Part shown: in pieces, positions 24,725 through 32,760 of the stretch
Position numbering within the stretch: the stretch's first letter is position 1
Layout: each line of letters opens with the position of its first letter
Assembly: GCA_023257655.1 (NCBI GenBank)
Contig: JALRBQ010000063.1
Coordinates: 1-42,787 of the forward strand
Length of the DNA stretch: 42,787 nt
Direction of reading: 5' to 3'
Origin: Pseudomonadales bacterium
GTDB lineage: Bacteria > Pseudomonadota > Gammaproteobacteria > Pseudomonadales > Pseudohongiellaceae
Position numbers and translations under genes: made by a program
Notes under the pieces: model-generated
Databases searched by the model: none
Told to the model about the DNA's origin: nothing
Seen by the model: the letters and a program-made list of their open reading frames with translations, nothing else

Positions 24725-26899
24725 GTGACCCGACTCATGCAAGCCAGACAATTGTGGGTCCCGGTGTTACTCGGCAGTGTCTTCGCTGCCCATGCGGCTG
24801 GCCAGGAACCGAACCTCGCTGCCTATACTGCCGAGCAAGCCGAACGCGGCAGTCTGCTTTATCAGCAAAACTGTGCTACCTGTCACCTACCAGATCTGCA
24901 GGGCGCCTTCGAGGCACCGGCACTGACCGGTGCCAACTTCGCACGGGACTGGGCTAATCGTGGAATTTCCGAATTGCTGGACCTGCTCCAACGCACCATG
25001 CCGCCGCAGGCACCCGGCAGTCTGAGTGCTGCAGATTACGCCAATCTGGGCGCCTTCGTGCTGAGTCGCAACAACCAACCGGCACGAGAGACAGCCTTGA
25101 GTCTGGACTCCACCGGGCTTGTGTTCATCGACGCGAGTCGGACTGCGCAATCCCAAGAGGCGCGCCTGCCGGTGCCGGGTCGCGCCGGTACAATACCCTC
25201 ACCGAATGCCCGTAACCAGATTCCCGAAATAGCTACCCTCTACCGTAGCGACAGCGCACTCACCCGCTCATTCCGGCCGGTCACTGGTTACCGCAATGTC
25301 ACCACGCAGGAGTTGGCAGATCCTGCGCCGCAAGACTGGACGTGGTGGCGTCGCACGCCGCAGAGTCAGGGCTACACGCCACTGGACCAGATTAACCCTG
25401 GCAATGTGCGTCGCCTGAGTCTGGCCTGGGTCTGGGGCATGGAACCCGGGCGTTCGCAACCCGCTCCCCTGGTTCGCGACGGTGTCATCTTCATTCCCAA
25501 CTTCGGCAACGTTATTCAGGCCCTCGACGGTCGGGATGGCACCCTGCTGTGGGAATACAAACGCCAATTCCCCGCAGGTCGCGAAGGTGGATTGTTGCGC
25601 ACGCTGGCGATGTGGGAGGACATGATCTACGTCGCCACCACCGACGCCCATATGGTTGCTCTAGACGCGCGTACGGGCGCCGTGCGCTGGGATGTCGAAA
25701 TTGCCGATGCCGGCAAAGGCTACACAAACACGAGCGGGCCCATTGTGGCGAACGGAAAGGTGATCAACGGCATCACCGGCTGTGGACGGTTCTATGTCGA
25801 GAGCTGCTTCATCACCGCGCATGATGGACGCACAGGTGAAGAACTCTGGCGCACGTTTACGATTGCGCACCCGGGTGAGCCCGGGGATGAGACTTGGGCC
25901 GGACTGCCTCTGGAATTTCGCGGCGGCGGCGACGTCTGGATGACTGGCAGCTGGGATCCGGTGCTCGATCTGGTGTTCTTTGGCACAGCGCAAGCGAAAC
26001 CATGGATGGCAGCGAGTCGCGGCATGCGCACCGAGGATGCCGCCCTGTATTCCAACTCCACCCTCGCCATCGACCCCACCGACGGCCGCATCGTCTGGCA
26101 TCGCCAGCATGTCCCGGGTGAGTCGCTGGATATGGATGAAGCCTTTGAACAGGTGCTTGTCGATCTATTCGATGAACCCTATCTGCTGAGCATCGGCAAG
26201 AGCGGTATTCTCTGGAAGCTTAACCGTCGCACCGGCGAATTCCTCGGCCTGCGCCAGACGGTGTATCAAAACGTGTTCTCCGAAGTAAATCTGGAGACCG
26301 GTCAAGTGCGCTACCGAGAAGACATCCAGAACATGAAGCTCGGCGAATGGCTGTCCGTGTGCCCGTCCACGGCTGGCGGCCATAATTGGCAGTCCAGCAG
26401 CTATCACCCGCCTACCCACCAATTCGTGATTCCGCTCAGTCAGTCCTGCATGGAAATGTCGCCACGAGAAACTACCTTCGAGATTGGTTCCGGTGGCAAT
26501 CAGGGTGATCGCATGTGGATGGAAATGCCCGGCACGGAAGGCAAATTCGGCAAACTCGCGGCATTCGATGTCGAGACGATGGCAGAGAACTGGAGCATCG
26601 AACAGCGAGCGCCATTCCTGACTGCTGCACTTTCGACCGCGAGTGGCCTGCTGTTCATCGGCGATTATGACCGTTATGTGCATGCTTACGACATCACCAA
26701 TGGCACTGAATTGTGGCGCACTCGGCTCGCAACTTCGGTGCAGGGTTTTCCGGTGTCTTTTGCCATTGATGGTGAGCAGTACCTCGCCATCCCTTCGGGT
26801 CGCGACGGCGGCAGCCCCTGGCGGATCGGCAATTTCCTTGCCCCCGAACTCATCAGTCCCAATGACCACAATGCGCTGTATGTGTTCAAGCTGCAGTAG
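24725..26899 (+). CDS. Quinohaemoprotein dehydrogenase with N-terminal cytochrome c
   Basis: 724 residues from a GTG at 24725, with AGGA six bases upstream; an ATG at 24737 is the alternative. A signal peptide is followed by a cytochrome c domain (about 33-118, haem site CATCH 50-54), a linker, and a PQQ propeller from about 195. DPAPQDWTWWRRTPQSQGYTPLDQINPGNV is the propeller start. GITGCGRFYVESCFITAHD carries a conserved cysteine pair. Asp469 and Asp471 in LDMDEAF form the D-x-D pair linked to lanthanide use in alcohol dehydrogenases. The domain order is reversed compared with classical quinohaemoprotein alcohol dehydrogenases, which carry cytochrome c at the C-terminus. Confidence 0.9.
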   Translation: MTRLMQARQLWVPVLLGSVFAAHAAGQEPNLAAYTAEQAERGSLLYQQNCATCHLPDLQGAFEAPALTGANFARDWANRGISELLDLLQRTMPPQAPGSLSAADYANLGAFVLSRNNQPARETALSLDSTGLVFIDASRTAQSQEARLPVPGRAGTIPSPNARNQIPEIATLYRSDSALTRSFRPVTGYRNVTTQELADPAPQDWTWWRRTPQSQGYTPLDQINPGNVRRLSLAWVWGMEPGRSQPAPLVRDGVIFIPNFGNVIQALDGRDGTLLWEYKRQFPAGREGGLLRTLAMWEDMIYVATTDAHMVALDARTGAVRWDVEIADAGKGYTNTSGPIVANGKVINGITGCGRFYVESCFITAHDGRTGEELWRTFTIAHPGEPGDETWAGLPLEFRGGGDVWMTGSWDPVLDLVFFGTAQAKPWMAASRGMRTEDAALYSNSTLAIDPTDGRIVWHRQHVPGESLDMDEAFEQVLVDLFDEPYLLSIGKSGILWKLNRRTGEFLGLRQTVYQNVFSEVNLETGQVRYREDIQNMKLGEWLSVCPSTAGGHNWQSSSYHPPTHQFVIPLSQSCMEMSPRETTFEIGSGGNQGDRMWMEMPGTEGKFGKLAAFDVETMAENWSIEQRAPFLTAALSTASGLLFIGDYDRYVHAYDITNGTELWRTRLATSVQGFPVSFAIDGEQYLAIPSGRDGGSPWRIGNFLAPELISPNDHNALYVFKLQ

Positions 26900-27005
26900 C
26901 GTCGGAACCGGTAACTGAGCTGGACTGGGAATTCGTATCAGAAATGCTGCGAGATCCTGCCGTGCTCGCCCTGCCGGACTCAATATCGAGCGACCTCGCG
27001 ATCAG

Positions 27006-27046
27006 TTGATTCAGATCAACGCCCCGTTAACCCTGCACGCTATGAT
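27006..27046 (+). promoter_or_regulatory. FNR/ANR-type class II promoter
   Basis: TTGATTCAGATCAA (27006-27019) is a perfect TTGAT-N4-ATCAA FNR/ANR box. TATGAT at 27041-27046 is a good -10. With transcription starting near 27053-27054 the box is centred at about -41.5, the class II activator position. The start codon of the gene at 27094 lies about 40 bp further on. Confidence 0.75.
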
Positions 27047-27093
27047 GGCGCCATCACTCCTCTCCCGTGTTGGGCACAAAGATGAGGGCACCC

Positions 27094-27501
27094 ATGAAAC
27101 TACCTCTCTCCTTTCTCGGTATCCTGTTGATATCGACGCTCGGCGCAGCACAGACTGCCCAGGCGGACTCACTGATCGATGGCAATTACCGCACCGCTAC
27201 CGATGGCTCCGAGGGCGCTAATGCCACCCCCTGTAACCTCTCAATCCAGAGCCTGACCGGAACCCACAAATACGGCGACGAGCTGTTTCAGCTCGAGTCA
27301 TCGGGTGCCGGAGCGTGCAACTGGAGTGCCGTCGGAGTGTCCAAGAGTTTCGTGATTACCGGCGGACTCATCACCAATAGCGGACTGCCGGCATTCTTCA
27401 AGATTACGTTTCCGTTCGGCCCGGCGGGCAAACGGGTTGAACTGACCGAATTTGATATCGATGGCACAGTGCGCCATCGGGAACTCTTTACCCGACCGTG
27501 A
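27094..27501 (+). CDS. Small secreted protein, unknown
   Basis: 135 residues from the ATG at 27094, with GAGGG about 7 bases upstream; earlier starts at 27067 and 27082 would put charged residues before the signal peptide. The signal peptide is MKLPLSFLGILLISTLGAAQ. The mature protein (about 110 residues) contains two cysteines (CNLS and CNWS) that may form a disulfide and a predicted beta-rich body. No family recognised. An FNR/ANR box and -10 precede it, so expression under low oxygen is likely. Confidence 0.65.
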   Translation: MKLPLSFLGILLISTLGAAQTAQADSLIDGNYRTATDGSEGANATPCNLSIQSLTGTHKYGDELFQLESSGAGACNWSAVGVSKSFVITGGLITNSGLPAFFKITFPFGPAGKRVELTEFDIDGTVRHRELFTRP

Positions 27502-27641
27502 GGTAAACCGAATTAGCCAGCTATAGCGACTTTCCCCCTCGAGAGTCAAACTACGAAACACCTCAACTGTGCGTGGTGGCTATAGCGAGGCTAGTTAATT
27601 CGCCATGCAGAATGGCCAGCGTCTGCGGTAGACTTGCAGAC

Positions 27642-29051
27642 ATGCGATACACCGACTCCAATCCCGCCGTCGAACCTGATGGCCCCACTGCCACCCCGGT
27701 CCTGTCCGTCACGAGCCTGAATCGACTCGCCCGGGATCTGTTGGAACAGAATTTTCCTGCCGTCACCGTCGAAGGCGAAATCTCGAATCTTGCGATGCCG
27801 GCGTCTGGGCACTGGTATCTCACGCTGAAAGACAGGAATTCCCAGATTCGCTGTGCCATGTTCACCAATCGCAATCGTGGCTCACGGTTTCGGCCCCAGA
27901 ACGGCAATCAGGTGATCGTACGTGGTCGCCTCAGCATCTACGAGGGGCGCGGTGACTATCAGCTGATTCTCGACAGTATGGAGGAAGCGGGCGATGGGGC
28001 GCTGCGACGCGCGTTTGAAGAGCTGAAAGCCCGATTACAGGTCGAGGGACTCTTTGATCCAGCTACCAAGCAAGTAATCCGATCCCGATACGCGCACGTT
28101 GGCGTCGTCACTTCCGCGACAGGCGCCGCCTTCCAGGACATTCTGAGCGTGTTCGCACGTCGTTTTCCCGCCACTCGCATCACGCTCTTTCCTGTCGCCG
28201 TGCAGGGCAAGGAGGCCGCGTCGGAAATTATTCGGGCAATCGCTCTTGCCAATCGACTTCGAGAAAAGTTGGCGCTGGAGGCACTGATCGTCGGTCGCGG
28301 CGGCGGTTCACTGGAAGACTTGCAGGCATTCAATGACGAGGGTGTCGCACGTGCTATTTTCGCCAGCACTCTGCCAATCACCAGCGCGGTCGGACACGAA
28401 ATCGATTTCACCATCGCGGACTTCGTTGCCGACCTGCGGGCGCCGACACCTTCCGCCGCGGCCGAACAGATGAGCCCCGACCAGCAGGAATATCTGGACA
28501 CCTTCTTCGGCTATGAGCAGCAATTTACTACCTTGCTTCAGCACTTCCTGCGGCAGTCACAACAACGGCTCGCATTTCTCATCAGACAACTGAAGCATCC
28601 AGGCCGTCGTCTGCAGGAACAAGCCCAGCATCTCGATCGCATCGAAGCCCGCATGTTACGCGCGATTCGCAATGCTCTCGGTGCTCGACGCAGCCAGGTA
28701 CTCCAGGAGCAACGCCGCCTGACCGCCAGTTCACCCCTGCTGCCAATGCGCGCTTTGCAGAGCGATCTGCGAAATTCAGAACAACGCCTGCAGCAGGCGC
28801 TCAAAACCTTTATCGAATCGCAGCGAGCCACACTCGCCGCCTTGACGCGCGGACTCAACGCCGTCAATCCGCTGGAGACTCTCGCGCGCGGCTATAGTAT
28901 TACCGCTGACGCGTCAGCCCGGGTGCTGCGTAGCGCTGACGCCGTGCAATCCGGCGACCGGATTATTTCACGACTCGCTTCAGGGCGACTCGTCTCGCGT
29001 GTTGAATCGATCTATGTCAGCGAAGACGACTTTAAACGTGGGCATTCGTAG
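27642..29051 (+). CDS. xseA: Exodeoxyribonuclease VII large subunit
   Basis: 469 residues from the ATG at 27642; upstream in-frame ATGs exist at 27573 and 27612 but precede the conserved region. The N-terminal OB-fold has VTSLNRLARDLLEQNFPAVTVEGEISNL and SGHWYLTLKD. The catalytic core follows with GVVTSATGAAFQDI, GRGGGSLEDLQAFNDE and VGHEIDFTIADFVADLRAPTPSAAAE. A long coiled-coil region (about 300-410) and a C-terminal segment complete a normal-length XseA. In many gammaproteobacteria xseA diverges directly from guaBA; here 23 kb separates them. Confidence 0.96.
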   Translation: MRYTDSNPAVEPDGPTATPVLSVTSLNRLARDLLEQNFPAVTVEGEISNLAMPASGHWYLTLKDRNSQIRCAMFTNRNRGSRFRPQNGNQVIVRGRLSIYEGRGDYQLILDSMEEAGDGALRRAFEELKARLQVEGLFDPATKQVIRSRYAHVGVVTSATGAAFQDILSVFARRFPATRITLFPVAVQGKEAASEIIRAIALANRLREKLALEALIVGRGGGSLEDLQAFNDEGVARAIFASTLPITSAVGHEIDFTIADFVADLRAPTPSAAAEQMSPDQQEYLDTFFGYEQQFTTLLQHFLRQSQQRLAFLIRQLKHPGRRLQEQAQHLDRIEARMLRAIRNALGARRSQVLQEQRRLTASSPLLPMRALQSDLRNSEQRLQQALKTFIESQRATLAALTRGLNAVNPLETLARGYSITADASARVLRSADAVQSGDRIISRLASGRLVSRVESIYVSEDDFKRGHS

Positions 29052-29477
29052 TTATGTTGAGCTGAAGAATACGAGCTGTCTTGGATCACTCCGGCGCTCA
29101 GACCATTAGCCCGTCGGCTTCGCTTGCGCTGCGCAGTTCCTGACCAAATGATCCATTCCGGGTTCCGAAACCGCAGCCTAACACTCGGTATCAAGCCGAT
29201 AGCGCTTGCGGACACTCAGACTCTTGCCGATTAACCAGAATCCGGTGGACTCTGACGACAAATGTAGCTGCAGAAATCGGGATACAGTTCCGACTTTAGT
29301 GTGAAATAGTTAACAGATTGCCATGTCAATAGGTTTTTAATACTTCTAATTGCTTACCATCAGTGAATCAGAATTCGACTGGCTACGTATTGGCTAGCAA
29401 CGATGCGGTGTTTGTCTGCCTGCGTCGTGGTAGTGCAACAACCCACCAGGGCTTGTGAAGCCAACCGAGGATGCTGT
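29052..29477. other. Non-coding stretch between xseA and DUF3307 gene
   Basis: 426 bp without a convincing gene, RNA or terminator. A minus-strand frame at 29012-29215 has unusual composition and partly overlaps xseA, so it was not accepted. The right half is clearly more AT-rich than the surroundings (TAGTTAACAG..., GGTTTTTAATACTTC) and probably contains the promoter for 29478. Confidence 0.5.
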
Positions 29478-29813
29478 ATGGATTTTTTTGATAACCTTTT
29501 CATGCTGATTTTTGGTCACGCATTGGCAGACTTTGTGTTGCAGCCAGAAGCGATGGGTCACGGCAAGAATCGCAATGACAGGATTCACGATAAGGAACAC
29601 AGCCTGTTTCCGGTATGGTACTACTGGCTGACGGCGCATGCCGTCGTGCACGGTGGAGTGGTCTACCTGATCACTAACAGCCTGTTGCTGGGCCTCATCG
29701 AAACCTGCATCCACTGGCTGACAGACTTTGCCAAATGTGAAGGCTGGATCGGTATGCATCAGGATCAGGGTATTCACATCGGTTGCAAGCTGGCCTACGC
29801 CTTTACACTCTGA
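29478..29813 (+). CDS. DUF3307-type small membrane protein
   Basis: 111 residues from the ATG at 29478, preceded by GAGG eight bases away. FGHALADFVLQPEAMGHGKN, WLTAHAVVHGGVVYLITNSLLLGLIETCIHWLTDFAKCEG and DQGIHIGCKL match DUF3307. Two or three membrane segments are expected. The repeated His and Asp residues in membrane context resemble metal- or lipid-handling sites, but the function of the family is unknown. Confidence 0.8.
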   Translation: MDFFDNLFMLIFGHALADFVLQPEAMGHGKNRNDRIHDKEHSLFPVWYYWLTAHAVVHGGVVYLITNSLLLGLIETCIHWLTDFAKCEGWIGMHQDQGIHIGCKLAYAFTL

Positions 29814-29902
29814 TTTCAGACGTTTAAATCCAGCTTCTGACTCCGCCGAGGTCGCTGACAGCTGCGGCGGGTCGGGACACACCACTGTGCTGTCTTCTCC
29901 AA

Positions 29903-29930
29903 TTGATTTCCCCGGCCAGCGGGTTATAGT
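29903..29930 (+). promoter_or_regulatory. Probable promoter of the DsbA-like gene
   Basis: TTGATT (29903-29908) and TATAGT (29925-29930) are spaced by 16 bp, about 30 bp before the start codon at 29962. Confidence 0.5.
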
Positions 29931-29961
29931 AGCCAGCTCATATTGAAGCGGATCACCGAGC

Positions 29962-30669
29962 ATGGCAAACAAGCGAGACGAACAACGACGACGCCGGGAA
30001 GAAAAGCAGCGCGCCGCCGAGACCCAGGCAAAGACACGCAAGCTGTTATCAAAGGTAGCACTCTTTGGCGCCGTGCCAGTATTGCTCTTGCTGGTGATAT
30101 ACACAATTCTGAGCCAGGGCCCAACCTATTCTGCTGTTGAAATTGCGCCCAATGATCATGTCCGCGGCGATGCGAATACACCAGTAACGATTGTGGTGTG
30201 GGCCGATTTTCAATGCCCCGCTTGCGCCACCGAATATCAGGCAATAGCGCGCATCTGGCCACAGATTCAGGACCGGGCACACCTTATTTTCCGTCATTAT
30301 CCAATAACAACAGCGCACCCGAACACCTGGGATGCCTCACTCTACGCCGAGGCAGCGGCAAGACAGAATCGATTCTGGGAGATGCATGACTATCTGTTCA
30401 CTACCCAGGCGATCTGGTCCGGCCTGCCCGATGTGCGAGATGAGTTCGACGCCTATGCTCTGGAACTGAACATGGACCTGGAGCAGTTGCATGCGGATAT
30501 CGAAGCCGAATCGACTACCACCAAGATTCGTGGTGATCAACGCAGCGGTAATGCCTCGGGCGTACGCGCCACTCCTTCAGTGTTCATCAATGGCCGTCCG
30601 GTCGCACGTCCCACTGAGGACCGCCTCCTGGAACTGGTAGCCGAGGAATTCGCCGCCGCGGGCGCCTAG
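29962..30669 (+). CDS. Membrane-anchored DsbA-like thiol oxidoreductase
   Basis: 235 residues. A very basic N-terminus (RDEQRRRREEKQ) precedes one membrane helix (about 33-50), which places the catalytic domain in the periplasm. The active site is WADFQCPACATE (Cys85, Cys88), CPAC in place of the CPHC of DsbA. The cis-proline loop is VRATPSVFINGR near residue 210. This matches the DSBA-like/BdbD thioredoxin branch. It could form or reduce disulfides in the exported proteins encoded nearby. Its TAG stop interlocks with the stop of the opposite-strand gene at 30666. Confidence 0.88.
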   Translation: MANKRDEQRRRREEKQRAAETQAKTRKLLSKVALFGAVPVLLLLVIYTILSQGPTYSAVEIAPNDHVRGDANTPVTIVVWADFQCPACATEYQAIARIWPQIQDRAHLIFRHYPITTAHPNTWDASLYAEAAARQNRFWEMHDYLFTTQAIWSGLPDVRDEFDAYALELNMDLEQLHADIEAESTTTKIRGDQRSGNASGVRATPSVFINGRPVARPTEDRLLELVAEEFAAAGA

Positions 30670-31391
30670 TTCTCTCGCTGCTGACAATAGGCAGCGAATC
30701 GATGCAGCAGTTGCGCCGCTTCTGGCGTGGCTTCGACACTCGCCAGCAAGTCAGCAATTGATCGCCCTTCAGCGCCGAGCGCTGTCGCGCGCTGCGTGAT
30801 GTATTCCCTCATCACTCGCTCCGAAAACTCCGGGTGGAATTGCACACACCAGATTGAGTCATCGAGGCGATAGGCATGATTTTCATCCAGCGCACTGGCG
30901 GCAAGGTGTACTGCGCCCGGCGGCAATCGCGTCACAGACTGGACGTGAGTCGTCTGCGCCTTGAAACGAGCAGGCAGATCACCGAGTAAGGGATCCCCTG
31001 TGGCCGCACTGTCCAGTGAAATATCGACGGTGCCGATCTCCCGGCCGCTGGGATTGAAATCGACTGCGCCGCCGAACGCCCATGCCACCAATTGGTGTCC
31101 GTAGCACACGCCCAGTATCGGCACGCCCAACTCCCGCGCCACGCGCAGGAAATTCGCTCCGGTATAGTTCCATTCAGCCAGATCCGTGACATTGGCCGGT
31201 GAACCAGTGATCAGAATTCCGCTCACGGTCTCTGGTGCAGGTAGCCGCTCTCCCAGATGCAGTCGGGTGACAGTAAATTCGGCACCAGGCGATGCACAAC
31301 CGGCAATGAACCAATCTTCGAAGTCTTCGCCAAGGGCGATCAATGATTCAACAGTTGAGCCGGTTTTCATTATCAGCAGAGGCTTTGTCAT
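30666..31391 (-). CDS. Class I glutamine amidotransferase, GMP-synthase-like (YfeJ type)
   Basis: 241 residues from the ATG at 31391. A lone glutaminase domain with ITGSPANVTD, the nucleophile Cys96 in GVCYGHQ, and the His186/Glu188 pair in FHPEFSE. No synthetase domain is attached. The HYRLDD/QFHPEF pattern matches stand-alone GMP-synthase-like amidotransferases, possibly involved in gamma-glutamyl hydrolysis or detoxification. The stop overlaps the convergent DsbA-like stop. Confidence 0.85.
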   Translation of the reverse strand: MTKPLLIMKTGSTVESLIALGEDFEDWFIAGCASPGAEFTVTRLHLGERLPAPETVSGILITGSPANVTDLAEWNYTGANFLRVARELGVPILGVCYGHQLVAWAFGGAVDFNPSGREIGTVDISLDSAATGDPLLGDLPARFKAQTTHVQSVTRLPPGAVHLAASALDENHAYRLDDSIWCVQFHPEFSERVMREYITQRATALGAEGRSIADLLASVEATPEAAQLLHRFAAYCQQREN

Positions 31392-31520
31392 GATTGAGCC
31401 TGTGGTTGCAAGTACTCGCATGCGCGCGAAGTGCACATTAAACCACTCATCCATTGCAATTTGCATGAGATCGTCAGAATATCGGGAGCTGTGATGCGAT
31501 CCCCCTCAAGGAGCATGGAA

Positions 31521-32018
31521 ATGGCCGGCAAACTCAGCAGTGCGCTCAGCAGCTTTACCGACGACCAACAAACCTGGACCTGGACCGTTTTTCGAGTTCT
31601 AACCGCGGCCATGTATATAACCCACGGATATACCAAGTTGTTCGGCGAGAATCCCCAACCTCCCACTGGCGGCATGAGCACCCTGCGTATCGCGGACCTT
31701 GTTTCCTATCCGGTGCCATTCGATATCAACCTGCTGTTCATTGCTGGCCTGATCGAGGTAGTCGGTGGTGGACTCATCGTGCTCGGTCTGTTTACTCGCT
31801 TCACGGCATTGATCTGTGCCCTGAACATGTTGATGGCGTATCTGATCGCACACATCGCCTGGTTCCCGACCCTGAACCGTGGCGAATTGGCAGCGATGTA
31901 CTTCGTTGCTTTCCTCGTGATTTTTGCTTACGGCGCCGGACCGGTCAGCCTCGACACCTGGCGCGATATGCAGCGCGAGAAGAAGCAACAGAAGAAGATG
32001 GAAAAGCTCATGGGTTAG
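31521..32018 (+). CDS. DoxX-family membrane protein
   Basis: 165 residues from the ATG at 31521, the start with AAGGAG at the best distance; ATGs at 31494 and 31515 are in frame. Four membrane helices are visible: FRVLTAAMYITHGYTKLFG, LLFIAGLIEVVGGGLIVLGLF, LICALNMLMAYLIAHI and AAMYFVAFLVIFAYGAGP. The HGYTKLFG motif and GLxE are typical of DoxX. The C-terminus is Lys-rich and probably cytoplasmic. DoxX proteins are linked to redox processes and thiosulfate oxidation in some species, but a general role is not established. Confidence 0.85.
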   Translation: MAGKLSSALSSFTDDQQTWTWTVFRVLTAAMYITHGYTKLFGENPQPPTGGMSTLRIADLVSYPVPFDINLLFIAGLIEVVGGGLIVLGLFTRFTALICALNMLMAYLIAHIAWFPTLNRGELAAMYFVAFLVIFAYGAGPVSLDTWRDMQREKKQQKKMEKLMG

Positions 32019-32083
32019 GGCTGGTCTATGCACCTGTCCGAGTCCGTATCCTGATCAATTTACCCTCAATCCTTGAAGAGAGA

Positions 32084-32632
32084 ATGCCTATGATGTATTC
32101 GAAGATTCTGCGTTTTGGATTGCTGCTTTCCGCGACGATCCTGCTGACCAGTCAGAGCAGTTCCCAGGATGCCTCCAAACAGATCGACATAACGGCCGAT
32201 TTGTTCAAGTGTCTGACTGAAATGAGCAAATCCGGCTCCGGCTCGTTCTTTGTCGACAATCTGCTTGGCAACAAGGCGGCCACTGAAACTGTCGCCGCTT
32301 CAGCGACAGGAGGCCAGTATCCTCCCGGCTCGGTGATTTCACTGATTCCGACCGAGGTGATGGTAAAGCACAATCCAGGCTGGAATGCCGGCACCAATGA
32401 CTGGGAATTTATCGAGCTGAATGTGTCGGCCGAAGGCTCGGAAATCGTGCATCGGGGTACTACAGACGTGATCAATCGCTTCGGTGGGAACTGCTTCGGT
32501 TGCCACAAACTGGCCCGTCCGGAATGGGACTTCGTCTGTGGCACCGACCACGGCTGTGCCCCATTGCCCATAGACCGTGCTACGATTCTGGGTATACAGA
32601 ACGGTGATCCACGCTGCGTGAAAGAAAACTAG
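32084..32632 (+). CDS. Cytochrome P460-like mono-haem protein
   Basis: 182 residues with a signal peptide (LLLSATILLTSQSSSQ). The haem motif CFGCH (about 137-141) is followed by KLARPEWDFVCGTDHGC. The middle part VISLIPTEVMVKHNPGWNAGTNDWEFIELNVSAEGSEIVHRGT is beta-rich. The position of CxxCH near the C-terminus and the WDFxC segment resemble cytochrome P460-fold proteins, which can oxidise hydroxylamine or bind NO. The assignment is a similarity judgement by eye. The Lys cross-link of true P460 cannot be located with confidence. The stop lies before a pair of strong hairpins. Confidence 0.65.
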   Translation: MPMMYSKILRFGLLLSATILLTSQSSSQDASKQIDITADLFKCLTEMSKSGSGSFFVDNLLGNKAATETVAASATGGQYPPGSVISLIPTEVMVKHNPGWNAGTNDWEFIELNVSAEGSEIVHRGTTDVINRFGGNCFGCHKLARPEWDFVCGTDHGCAPLPIDRATILGIQNGDPRCVKEN

Positions 32633-32669
32633 GCACAACTGCACGCCTTCAGGCGCGCATCACTTCATC

Positions 32670-32733
32670 GGGGGTTCGGCTTCGCGGCTGAGCCCCCGGT
32701 TCCTGAAGCACCGGTGGCTCAGGAACCGGGTTT
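32670..32733. terminator. Two hairpins between convergent genes
   Basis: The first stem pairs GGGGG (32670-32674) with CCCCC (32693-32697) and continues to a TTCG-containing loop. The second is a perfect 12-bp stem (32695-32706 with 32719-32730) followed by TTT. They overlap by three bases, so they may compete. They lie between two converging genes and could terminate both. Confidence 0.7.
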
Positions 32734-32760
32734 AAAGAACTTGAATCAAGTAATCTCGAC

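Noticed and set aside
29012-29215. Minus-strand 67-residue ORF after xseA
   Set aside because: It overlaps the xseA end, has no ribosome-binding site and no domain-like pattern; probably spurious.
29052-29477. tRNA or small RNA in the xseA-DUF3307 gap
   Set aside because: A GGGTTCCGAAA stretch recalls a T-arm, but the other arms and a CCA-proximal stem could not be formed.
29394-30104. 236-residue minus-strand ORF over the DUF3307 and DsbA-like genes
   Set aside because: It runs antisense to two genes with clear domain motifs (DUF3307 and CPAC).
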